A stretch of 64,000 bases of DNA from Hetaerina americana (taxonomy: Eukaryota > Arthropoda > Insecta > Odonata > Calopterygidae). The stretch covers positions 29,119,990 to 29,183,989 of the forward strand of contig JAKTNV010000001.1 in NCBI GenBank assembly GCA_022747635.1, read 5' to 3'. Positions within the stretch are counted from its first letter, which is position 1, and each line of letters begins with the position of its first letter. Below are positions 34,354 through 46,500 of this stretch, piece by piece. A program made the translations under genes and the position numbers. Below the pieces are notes generated by a model, which was not told where the DNA came from, ran no database searches, and saw nothing but the letters and a program-made list of their open reading frames with translations.

Positions 34354-34730
34354 CAGTCCTCGGCGACCAGCGCAGCACTGCAGGAGCACATGCGACTAAG
34401 TGATACGAGTCGTGCGACGCTTATATATAGCCGTATAAGCGTATAAGCTCGTACATAGCCGCTAACAGAAAATCAGCGTCTGTAATAAAACTATGCGACT
34501 TCATTCACGAATCCCTGATTTTAGATTGCTCACAAATGTGTTCTTATGCCTACTATTGAGTACAACAGGGTCATAAAAATTCCGTATGCAATGCCGACTC
34601 CTGTGAAGCGAATATGTTTAGGCTGAAGTCAGAAAGTATATTCCAATGCTACGAAAGCAAACGGAACCAATTACTAAGACAAAGTAAATTTATGTTAACG
34701 TTGTAGGGGTTTACGGCCGCAAATAGTGAC
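34354..34730. other. Spacer (loop) of the giant inverted repeat
   Basis: 377 bp present once. Its first 39 bases include a 36-bp copy (34357-34392) of a segment found inside both arms (33819-33854 on the left). The next part, CGCTTATATATAGCCGTATA and on, contains short ATATAG/GTATAAGC repeats. No coding frame is visible. Confidence 0.8.
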
Positions 34731-36547
34731 TTCTCAGTGTACCAGTAAGTGCCTTTAAGTCAGTAAATGACTCAGTCCTAGTAAGTGAGACCTCTTTGCT
34801 GCTGTTGGCCATATTCAAATTAAGAATTTAACTTAAATATGTCGACGCCGCGATCGTCCCTCGATATTTATCACACTGTGACTGCAAGCAGCATCGTGTG
34901 CGTGCCTCAACTTTTTTATTACGTGACGTAGAAATTCATTTCAAAGACGACCATAATTCAAACGATGAGTGCAAAACTATCCTGTTGTCAAAGGTAATTG
35001 ACGGTTAATATGATATATAGTATTCTGAAATTTAGAATGCGCTGGGACGTGAAAGCGCGGAGAGGCGATCAGAGGGCAACGTTCCGCGCTTGCATTTCAC
35101 GCATGTAAAGTGACCGTGTCAACTCAAGTCACGCATGTCAAGTCATAATGTGGTCACTAATAACCACATCGGTGCCAGAAAAACACCATGTTCCTTCCCG
35201 CCCGAGCGCAAAAGAATTTCCAAAATTTCCATGTGCTCCTGCAGTGCTGCGCTGGTCGCCGAGGAGCTCGGCGGTTCCTTCCCGTCCGAGCGCAAAAGAA
35301 TTTCCAAAATTTTCATGGCTCGAGAATGCGTCCGATTTGTTACATAATCGTAATCCAATCATTGCGCAGATCGTGTTAGTCTTTGAAACGAAGTTCTGCG
35401 TTCAGAATTAACAAAGCTGTGTGATTTCATAGCATAGTCAAGCATTTCAAGGATTGCAAATAAAATTGATGGCAATTTATGGATATTATTTGGAGGAAAG
35501 AAACAAGCAATTAATCATTTTACAGTGTTTGTATCAGTTGAGAAACGCAGGAGCTAACAATAATTTACTATACGACATTAATCCATGAATACTCCATTCT
35601 TAGCAAATTATCGATCAGCGGGGTAATATTGGGCAAGGACTTCTGCGGCCCTGTTGACTCTCCTTGGTGCCATTTCAGCACCCTTGAGGTGACTTAGAAC
35701 GACCTTCAAGGAGTTCTCGCTCGGCGGTTTTCCCCAAATCTGACCTTGAACAGGCCAGTCGACCACGTTTTCGTGCGAAATTCGAGTTCTAGCGGAGGGT
35801 TGAAGAGGGCCCAAAGGGTTAAGCTTTCGCGAGGAAAATGATTCCGAATTCTACCGCAGAATCGCCCTATCACATACAATGACGTAAAGCAAGGCGCGGT
35901 AAATTCGAAACGGAATTCCGTGGATTCGAGGTTTTTCGCGGAGTGCGGTGGATTGAGTGACTGCGTCCGCGCTTTCGACACCTTGAGGACCCAGGCAAAA
36001 ACCAAAAACTCTTTTGAAGACGTTTTAGTTATTTTATCAATATTTTTTGGACTTGGATTTCAATCTAATAATTTTATTATACTCAATGTTTCTCTTGGAG
36101 AAATCCCCTTTAAGTAATTTTCGAGATTATAAAAGTTGGAAGTTTTATTTTGCAATACATTGTCTTTGACTTTTTAAATATTTCGTCAATCCAATAATAC
36201 TCGAAAATAATTGAATGAATAATTTCATGTATTCTCATGGCTCAAATATTAATATGAGATCCATATTACTCATTTAAGTCCTATTAATATTTCCCCTATC
36301 AATAGTTTATAAATGAAGGCCACAATCAGTAAAACTGTGCGACAACTCTGCTCAAGGTAGATTAGTCATTCTATATTTAAAAGAGACCATTTGAGGGCAC
36401 ATAGGAACTTGTATTTTATATTTGACACTGGCGGTAGGTCCCATGATTAATTCTTGAAAAGCTAGCTAGTGTTATTAATATATTTGTGAGCACTTTATTG
36501 GTAATATTTGGTACAATATTCAAAATTTTGGAATTCTATGAATAGTT
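34731..36547 (-). repeat. Right arm of the giant inverted repeat
   Basis: Reverse complement of the left arm (same sequence read on the minus strand). The outer end on the plus strand is GGAATTCTATGAATAGTT. Its flank beyond 36547 is unrelated to the left flank except for general AT-richness. Confidence 0.9.
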
Positions 36548-38300
36548 CTATATAATACATACCTGATAATGACGTATGATGAAGTCTTTGATGAACTTTG
36601 AAGGCAGAATTGTTGATGTAGCATTCAGTTACTCACCTTAAGCCAATGTTGATCCTTCAAAAAATTCTTGTCTGGACTCAAGATACCAATATTGTTTTTG
36701 CTCCTAATTTTATGAAAACTTACAGTCATAGCCCATGGAAAAATATTTCCACCATATCCCAAGCATATGAATTTCACTCACAATGAAACTTGGTATAAAG
36801 TGAACTTTTACCCTCACTCAAAGGCTGGTGAGCGGGGCCTGATGTTTTGATTGTAATGTAGCGGGAGCAGTAACAATGTGATCGGCGGGAACACAATGGT
36901 TTCGAGGAGACAGCTAATAATAACCGCGCAACGATGAAGGGTGCTGCAAGCTTTCTTTAGCTTATAGGTTATTGTTTGTGCTGGCACTAGAGAATTTGTG
37001 CTGTGGCATTTTGTATAAGATAAAAATGTATATATTAGGCGCGTATAAACGTTTGCACGCTGCAGTTTTTAATCAATTTAACGGTAAAATTAGATTTTAC
37101 ATTTTCATCTTAAATTCTTAAGCTTAATTGAAATGGTAAAAGTTGGTCTCTTAATGCTGAATCAACTTAATTGAGTTATATTTTTTCTGTTTTTAAGCAG
37201 TTTCACATAAATAGGCTCCACATTTGGAAATCCCAGCTGTACATTCCATGACTTTTTCTGTGAGGCCCTTGCGAAGTCACAAAATCTCTCACGTGATCAT
37301 AATTTGTGACATATAGTATATGCAATCGACATCCGCGGGGCCTGGGGCTGTTGCACTACTTGCCACCCACAAAGGTCGGCAGTGCCCTCATTTATCCAAC
37401 CAATTTTTATATAGATGATCGTGGGTGACTGTATTTATGAGCTTTACTTTGAATGAATATGTATGACTGTATACTGAAGGACATTAAAGTTGTTATTACA
37501 GTAAAAGAAGAGTGTGTTTCACTGAAAGGACAGCCAAATAAGTAACTTATGAATGATAATCACCCTGCTATTTTTTCATGCCTATACATACATTCATTCC
37601 TCCTTTCACATTTGTTTTTATTTAATTTAAGTGAGAAACCCCAAAACCCGGAAATCCAAGAATTGAAATAGGATTTTGATGACAGCTTTCTTTTAGGGCA
37701 CACAAATATTGTACATAGATCTATCTTCACCAAATGATGAGACTTGAAAAATTAACTTGAGTCAAAGCATAGCCTCAAAAAATTATTAAAGTTGCAAAAG
37801 AGTATACAAATGAAGGATGTATGTATTGAATTAAATGGACAGTTAATTAAGAAAGAGCTATTAAAAATGTATGTAGGTAAATACTTGTAAATGACTACCA
37901 AAAAGTATTTAGTTTTTAATTTTCTAAAATTATAGCAATGATTGTAGCAATAATGTTTAAGTATATTCCTAAAATTGAGTAATGTAAGGCTGCATTAGTT
38001 TTTTGTATATAATGACCCATGGAATAAAAAAATTGAGAAAACCGTACACTTTGGAGACAGAGCTTTGGTGTATGTAAGATTTACTAATCTGCATATTTGA
38101 CCAAGCCTGACACATTTTTCATATATTTGGCTCCCTTTCTAAGAGAAAGATTTGTATTTATATCAATAAGTCATTGTAATCTTTATTATGTGTCTATGTT
38201 GCTATTCTTATGTGTTATACCAAAAATTTGCACTGCATTAATCATTGTTTGATTTTGCAGTGTTCAACTAATGATCAAAGCCAAAATAATGGCAGTCAAC
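36548..38300. other. Intergenic DNA, nothing recognised
   Basis: AT-rich with a moderately GC-rich patch at about 37330-37390. No conserved frame or element end is recognised. Confidence 0.4.
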
Positions 38301-38516
38301 ATAGACTGTGGGGGTTCATTTATACTGGTCTCCAAAGTGTTAAATGGAATAAACTGTCAAGAATATCTGTACACCATGGCTGTTACATTATGCTTGATTT
38401 CATTGTATATACGTTGTTGGTGTCCATTTGTACTGGCCTCGAAGGTGTTCAATGGCATACACTGTTGAGCATGTAACAATACCATGGCTATTGATAGCTT
38501 TGGGTAGGAAAATATA
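38301..38516 (+). repeat. Diverged tandem duplication, unit about 108 bp
   Basis: CATTTATACTGG near 38317 and CATTTGTACTGG near 38425 begin two similar stretches that both continue through an AATGG...A(A/C)ACTGT block and CCATGGCTRTT. Spacing is about 108 bases. The overlapping short frames are a by-product. Confidence 0.6.
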
Positions 38517-41500
38517 TTAATCCCAGTTTTATTTATTATGTCTTTAGAATAAACCAGAGCCAACCATAGTTTAAAAGTTTAAAGGAAGAATGGAAACAGA
38601 AGATCCCAGACAATTTAGCAAATGAAAAGAGGAAAACATTGACCTACTTATGGATTTTATTTTAAATACACAAGCATCAACTTTTTTTTAATCCTTACAA
38701 GGTTTCATTTTCTACAAACACTACAGACTTCAGAGCCCCCCCTAACACAGAAAAAACTTAACAACCAGAAAGTGATAATTTTTAAAGAGGTTATCTTTCT
38801 CTCACTCTCCCTCCCTCTCATTCACAGTATAATAATTACAAATAACTTTTTGTAGATTTTTACGTATTGGTAGGTGGTTGTCAATTCAGTATATGAAATG
38901 GATTGGGAGCATGGTGAACAGGGGACCATTTTTTTTAAGTATAATTGTGTCAGTCAGTCATTGCTTGGAATTGGAGGACAAATATTTGTCTCTTAGAAAA
39001 ATCACATGACATCAAGTTTTATTAACTACACCACATCTCTACCACAAGCCTTGGAATCATGGCTAAAAGAGCTTTTCATTGTAAAAGATGGACTTAAAAA
39101 AGTGAAGGGGAAGGGTTACAATCAGATGCGCTCACCCAGGCAATGGCCAGCCCAGGATTCATGAACAGTCTTCTTGATTTCAGTTTTTTATCTATTTTTT
39201 TGCTTTTAAATATCACTATCTCTCCTGTGATAGAGTACGTGCATTTCCAGACAAAATAGCACAACGTACTTATTGAATAAAATGTTTCCTCAAAATGTAG
39301 GGTTGGGTACTCATAATGTGTGTGTATAAAAAAGAAGAATCAAGAGAGACTACGAACAAGGCATCAAACATGAGCTTGATTAGTCTCTATTTGCAGTCAA
39401 AATGGTGCAAGATACTCTTTCTCTTTTCATAATAATCTTTTATGAACATATAATTCGTATTGCACCACTATTAAGATGAAACACCCCATCCCCTTCTAAT
39501 TAACTCACATTTCAGACTATTTTAAATCCTTCACAGTTCTGACATTTGCCTTATTTTCCAAAAGTTTACAACCTGCACCCCAGGTGTGAATATCCCCCAT
39601 GCTCCCTCTGGGTAATAAGTCAGTCTTCAAATACAAAGGACATATTTATTAGAAAGGATAGCTGAAGAAGTGAAAATAATGGAAACAGCCTCCACCATGA
39701 ACATTTCAAAGGACAATGCCTCAAGTAGTATGGCCCCATCTGGAACTTTTGGTAACAAAGTGAAAATAAAGTAGCCAAATGTATTTTAAGTGCAATCATA
39801 ATTCACATAACAAAGAAATGTTATCAGTGTTTCAAGAATTGAAATAGCCTATCCACTGAAACATCAATTCAGTGCAGTAAGAAGTCATGGACCATGTCAA
39901 ATTTTGAAAACCATTAGGGTCCAAAATAGAATTTCCATCATGATCTACAAAAACATACTTTTCACGTACACTTTGGCTGAAATTCATGCTCATTATCCAA
40001 TTGAAAATGAAATTTGCAAGTAAAATTTAGTTGCAATAAATGCAATGAAACAATGACATACTTAAAATTCCTTTTCTCACAGTGTTAAAATCATTAGATC
40101 CCTCAGTCATCAGCTACATGATAGGCAAAGATGAATGAAAAGTATTTTTCAAGGAAAGAATGCATGAAAAACAAATAAATCTAAGAGTAATTAAAATTTA
40201 TTAAAAACTCATCTAAATGATGAGTCTGCAAACTTTCTTTATCTTCACGTCTCATTACCCAAAATTAATTGAATATATACAGGAGTAATGGCATTGTCTT
40301 AGTGGATACCAGAATGGAAAGTAGAATGTTTTATGACAAGAAAATGCAAATGAACGATAGGAAGAATTTCAAGAGTTAAACTTTCAGGTATGTTGGAAGT
40401 AACCATGCCTACTAAATTAAAGTAAGTATGGGTAGCTCATATAGCACAGAACCTTAAAAAATTAAAGGAGGGTTGAGATGCTTAGCTAAAAATTTTTGCC
40501 CAGTAGTACATAAAATATCGCAAAAGGTGCAGCAGCTTCAAGAGCTCATGTTTCTCTCTCCCTCATTCCAATGAGTCAGAGTCATTCCTTATAGAGTCCC
40601 TTGTCTAAGACAACATGGGAGGTAACTTACACATTCATAACTATTTTTTATCAACTTTTACAGGTTCCTTTTCTTAAGCAAACAGTCATGTCATAAGTCA
40701 ATTCAAAGGCTTGCCGTAGTCAAGGAAATCCAAGCTTTTGGCGAGGAAGTTTTTATGGGTTTTTCCATTGACCCAGTAATTTTTCGGCCATCATAAATCT
40801 CATCATCATATAGATATAATATATATATATAATATGTATATAAATTCTCTGACAATACTGACAACAAACATGCAATATAATATTTTTACACATTCTTAAA
40901 AATTGCCTCTTTATGCAAATTCTTTTCTTTTGAAATTCACAAACTTCACAGTGTTTCACACTCTGATATATTCTTTTACAATTAACTCCACGAGAAAATT
41001 GCAACTTTATACAATGTCCAACACTTGTATTCACAAAAAAATTCCAGGCGCTTTTTATCTCTCAAACACACAAACATGAAAACAAAAACAGGCAAATATA
41101 CAAAGGACAGAGAACATGGAGATCATGGTTTTATTCTTGAACCTACTTTTTTTACTTTTTATTTTCATGTCTGCCTCAAGCAAACAACAGCTGGAGGAGA
41201 AGGGAATGGAAAACCAAATCCCAAAGTGATCCGCGAATTCTCTGTTATCTTGTGTCAGGGGCTGTGTAGTGAACGTTTCAGGACAATGTTAAGAGGGGCA
41301 AGCAAAATAAAAAAATATGCTGCCAGTAAAGGAACAAACTTTGTCATCAATGGGCAAGGGAGAACACATGTATAACACTCGCGCACACATACGTTTGCTA
41401 TGGTAACTGTGGCCTTGGTTGAGCAGTGGGCGTTATGGGGCAAGTCCCTGTTTCATGCTAATGTGAGAGCAAGTGCAAAGGATTTGGAAGTTGACACAAG

Positions 41501-43429
41501 TGGTGGAGGATACCCACGTGGCAGTCAAGCTGTTTGGTATGCTTTCACTTAAAAAATGGACTTTGAAAGAAGAAGTGAGGCAAAAAGCATGAAGTTCCTA
41601 GAGAAATGCTTCTTACATGCATTTTATAAAATGAGTTTGTTGAAATTTTGTACAAAAAATATAACTCTCATGATGCATAATAGAATTAATTTCATTTAAA
41701 AAATGCATCAAACTCAACATCTAGTGATAGAGATATTTCTTTCACCAAATAACAACAATCAGACATCTTTTAAGACAGGCTCCACACAGATGATTGCCCC
41801 AGTGAAGATTTTAAATACTTATTTGTTCACCTCCCTTTGGTAGACAGAAAAGAATATAATTTAAATATCCTTATAACTGAAAATTTTGATTATGACTGTT
41901 TTCAACCACCTGCCATTACAAATATTTTTATCCATCATTACAAGTGAAAGCATGAAGTATATTAGTGTACAAAAGGGGAATGCAGTAAAAATGAAGTGAA
42001 ACTCAATATACTTCAGAGCAAGAAATGACTTTGGGCAAAGAAATCGTGTGTAAATATGAGATGGGCATTTAGCAAGTTGAGCAATATCCTCATGTTTTGT
42101 AAAGGATTCAATGCATGCTTGCTTTAGAGCCTTCTTCAGCCTTGTTTTGGTCCTCTCCACATGGTTGGTGGCCTCCTTTTAGAGCAGTCTCCTTGTAGCA
42201 AGTCTTTTTTCATGGCCAACCGTTATTCTAAGGCAGTTGAGAAAACTGTACCAAACATTTCTCCAAAATGTGCCATGGGTGCATGTCAACTTCCCCATTG
42301 CCTTTTCCCCTGGGTAATCTCATCCACACCACTCCCTTTAAGAGCAATACTTTGCAGTCATTGCCTGTACATCACCATATTGACTACTACATTGTAGCTT
42401 GAGAGCAAACAATGCTGTCATCACCTGACATCCTCACCTACTAAGAGTTATCTCATTTGCTTTGCACGATGAATCTCGGTATATTGTCCTAGGAAATGTA
42501 TTCCTATATTACCAAACACATTTCACAGAAAGCTAGTTACAAAATATGAATTATTTCCATTGCATACATGAAGAATAAAGTGTGGGTAACACTAAACCAC
42601 CGTTTGTGTTTTTGGAACATTTTTAACCCTTCTTGCCCATTCTCATTAAATGTAACACAGTGGAAAATATTTCCTAGACTGATATAAGACGGTCACTCTG
42701 ATTCAATGTAAATGGTAACTATTGTTCCTGAGCTAGGCTAATCAAAGCTTTATGCCAGGCGGTAATGAACACTGCAGTGCTGTCAACTCTTGTTGAAGCA
42801 ACAACTGCGAGAATTTGGAGACAAGCTGTGTGAAACAAATTCCAACAGCATTAAATACGCCTCACAGGGTAACTTCTTCCACAGTCCATCATCCTGAGGA
42901 AGTAACTCACAAGTCTGCTATATACACGAAAGACTCAGGAAAACCCCGTGAGTCTTTCACCTCTTGAAATCAAATTTACAACAGCAAAAAATATCACTGG
43001 TGTTCAACACTGACACCCAACCCCATCTGCAGCCATGGCAATGAAATAGACACTTTCCCCTAATGTCTTTGCAGTTTCTTGCACATCACATGCTAATCTG
43101 GATAAGGAATTTCATGGCCAATGTCCTGGCTGCAACGTTGTGAAGAAAGTTGGAGCATGCCCTCAGAGCATACACCAAACTTACCTTCAGACAGAGAGAG
43201 ACACACTGATTGGTTTTTCACCAAAGCCCTTGTCTCAACAATTTGGTCAATGACCTATCTTTGCTGCTACTGGAAGGGATCTACAGTGATGCCATTTTCC
43301 TGCCATCCATCAGATGAGTGCCAGCCTCTTCCACAACTCTCAAGGGATGCTGCAGAGGGTTTTGTCAGCCACCAAATAGAGGAGGAACGGGAGCGTCTGC
43401 TTGTGGCACGATGCCCGTGACGGCAAGTA
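38517..43429 (-). other. Hr4: Probable Hr4 3'UTR and intergenic DNA
   Basis: Downstream of the Hr4 stop on the minus strand. Long 3'UTRs are common for insect nuclear receptors, and minus-strand AATAAA signals occur at several places (about 38655, 39645). Plus-strand frames at 41025-41375 and 43121-43420 show no domain. Where the transcript ends cannot be decided from sequence. Confidence 0.4.
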
Positions 43430-43510
43430 CTACCTCTGAATGGCTGAGTTGAGAAGGAACGGAACGTAGAACATCTTGCTTTCTAGAAGCAGTGCAGCTG
43501 CTGATTGCAC
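43430..43510 (-). CDS. Hr4: Hr4 coding exon L (C-terminus and stop)
   Basis: Residues 1068-1093 and the TAG stop at 43432-43430; acceptor ACTTCTTTAG|GTGCAA. It encodes [20 protein letters not shown] and a short end NSAIQR, the conserved HR4 C-terminus with the final helix. No intron follows in frame. The 3'UTR must run leftward from 43429; several AATAAA signals occur on this strand, for example near 38655, so its end is not fixed. Confidence 0.93.
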   Translation of the reverse strand: MQSAAALLLESKMFYVPFLLNSAIQR

Positions 43511-46500
43511 CTAAAGAAGTGACATCAGAAAAGTTAATTTCATCACACATATTATTGAGTTGGAGGGAATTTCCAGGAGGGAAAACAACATTACATTAAG
43601 TTATGCATGCACATTAAGGGTCACCTAAAGGTTCACTTGAGGCATTTAGAGAATGATTCAACCTTATATCCTTTTAACATCTGTATTATGGATCGATTTC
43701 CATCAGGACCTATATGCCATGACTGCCCCTAAATCTCTCAATAATTATTTAAATATTTTTGTTCTGGCATGTATAGCCACTGAAATGAAGCAGAGTGAAA
43801 ACAAAAAGCATGCAAATAGAACTACATAAAATCAAAATGTGAACTAAATATTTACTAGCATGAAAAAGAATAGCTTAAAGTGTACAATATCATATGTTGA
43901 TATCTATTTATAATCACATGAAAAATGTAAAGTAACTATTTTTAAGTATGCTATGCTTATAGAAAAAATATTGTATGGCAAAATAAGTATGCAAAAAGGC
44001 TAATGTCACATTAATTTATTAATGCCTCTGATCATGTTCTCACCTTAACTAGTCACATAAAAACATATATGGCATGACCTCCTTCACCGAAACCTGAAGT
44101 CATTCATTTTTTCACCAACTCATAGCAGCTGGATTACCAAATAGCTACATCTATATCCATAATTATCAAACAAGACCTTTTGTATTATGATGAATAAACA
44201 ATTTCTTGAATCAACTCTCTTAAGCTACCGCATATGTATGATTTGAGGCATGAATGTTTTAGAAATATTTAGTCATCAAGGGAATGAAAATAAGTAATCA
44301 TTAGACAACATTTTGTAGGAAAAACAAACCATTATATCTTGTTTTCATTTCTTAATTAGTTTTGTAACCACTTGGGCCCCAATGAGAAATGAGAAAGTGT
44401 GAGCTGTCTGACAACTGATCATTGGAAGCATATACACAATGCCTTCAGTGCAAAGCATAGTCCATGTAGCAGTGGAAGGTAAAGTTTACATCTTTCACTA
44501 ATGCACATAATGTACTACACTAATTTTTAAGTTTAAATCACTATTGATAAATAGAACCTACCTCAGGCAGTCTGAGTAGAAGTTCATGGTAACGAGTTGG
44601 CTGCTGTGGGAAATGGTGATCAGTGTAACTACGGAGGCAAGCCATGTACCTCTCCTGAATCATTTCAAGTTCTCTTGAACCACCTCGTCCTGCAATTGAT
44701 GACATTATGAGCAAAGGTATTTAAATACATTAACACTTTTCATTAATATCCCTTGAATATCAATGATTGCTTCACTAAAAATAACTTTACCTGGCTCCAG
44801 GTTAAAGTGTACTGATGTAAACAACACTTGGAGGAAGTAATTATGTTTTTTTTAATCTACAACTTTGTTAAACTAAAAACTTGGACAAGATTATTTAACA
44901 CAGCCTGGTTTTAATGAGCTATCATTATTATAATTTGTACTCAAAATTTAACATTATGTTTGATGTATACTAGAACCAATGACCACAAAAAATGTGTATA
45001 TACTTATATGGGAGGATTTTGGCTTGAAATATGTACACATTTATTTTTTTTCCAAATTCCCATAACTTTATGACTGATGTTCCATGCCTACAAAGGAGGG
45101 TACTAATTGCACACATCCTACTGTCCCAAACACAACATCCCCCATGATACTTCCCAACACTTCCCCTCATTTCAAAGAAAATATTTCAGAGTGTAAAAAT
45201 CATTCGCATTGACTGGAATTCGAACCCAGATCCCTCAATATCCGGTCGAGTGCTTTAGCCAGTTAAGCTCTTGAGGCGTCCCCTTAAACCGGATATTGAG
45301 GGATCTTGGTTCAAATCCCAGTCAAGGCAAATGATTTTTACACTCTGAAATTGTTGCATTGAAATGCACATTAGCGGATGACTCTGTTAAAAGTTGCTGT
45401 TGCAGCATCTCCAGCAGTTTCTTTGGAAACTTCCCCTCATGTTTATAATATTCCCTCTACTCTCTACCTACCAATACAAAGTTCAACAGTGTTCTCTCCC
45501 ACCTCAAATTATTACCAACCTACTTGGAAGGAAAATGGACAAATGCTGTTTAGGCCACATGATAATGTGGCAAATTGGATAGAAATACTATATGAATCAC
45601 GGGTATGTGAAGCACCAGAAAGGCAAAATCTCTTTGATACTCATATAAATAATATACACTAGAGTAAAAATATGATTACCTTTGTGGACTAAATTAACTC
45701 AAAGTAAAATATAGGTGCTGATAATTTATTGAATAGAAGGTGTAAAAACATATCTACTTTTTAATAACAATATTGCACTAATTTGTTATTATGAACAACA
45801 TTATTGTTCAATAGATACACAAACAGCCCTTGTGACTAATTAAATTCAGAATTATAAGAAAATATGTTAGTCCAAATATTGGTAATAGAGTATGACTATT
45901 GATATCTTAAATCAAAGACTTTTCCAGACTCCATACACTTCCAGAGTTTGCTGGGTTTGGATTAATAAATAGGAAGAATATTATTTACAATGCTAATCAT
46001 GGCAGATTAATTTTAGATTTTACAGAGTAACACTTGAGTGATTTCTCGAGTATGTATGGTTTACCTTAGGGGGAATTTGAATGGAAATATTAAGAAATGG
46101 TAAAACAATTGGGTCAACCTTCACTGTGAATCCATAAATTAGGATCCCACATGAATAAATTATGAAGCATTGAGAAAGGCTGTGATTTTAATGCATATTC
46201 TTAAGACACATTATTTAATAACATTATTTAAGAACTGATGACATACCTTGATTCAACATGGTGATAACTTTGAGGCAAACATATTCTTCCATCCTCAGTC
46301 TGATTCGGCGGAAGGCAAGTGTCACATGGGTAATTCTCTCCACCATGAGGCCCACATCTTGCCTTAATTGATCCAATGTGATTGGACGACCCATCATTGA
46401 TCGGAGACAGGCTTGCAAGGTACACAGGTTATTTGACACCTGAAGTTCAAGATGATAGAGTTATTTGAGAGTTGATTCTAGTATTCATGGAGTTGCTAGC

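Larger units (their letters stand above)
32537..36547. mobile_element. Giant inverted repeat: foldback-like element, 1.8-kb arms
   Basis: The left arm 32537-34353 is the reverse complement of 34731-36547, with every paired position summing to 69084, so there is no net insertion or deletion. Apart from two mismatches in the outermost 11 bases (32543 and 32546), all segments I compared are identical. A unique 377-bp spacer lies between them. The arms hold AT-rich outer parts and a GC-richer core with direct repeats. Minus and plus open frames mirror each other and none is recognised. No transposase is found and no clear target duplication, so 'foldback element' is an inference; an assembly artefact is the main alternative. 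Confidence 0.85.

Noticed and set aside
32500..36580. Target-site duplication flanking the giant inverted repeat
   Set aside because: Both flanks contain TATAAT-like AT-rich sequence, but no repeat sits directly at the arm ends; the similarity is expected by composition.
45210..45276. tRNA gene on the minus strand
   Set aside because: It has A- and B-box-like sequence but is fused into an inverted SINE structure; the acceptor stem is not formed convincingly.
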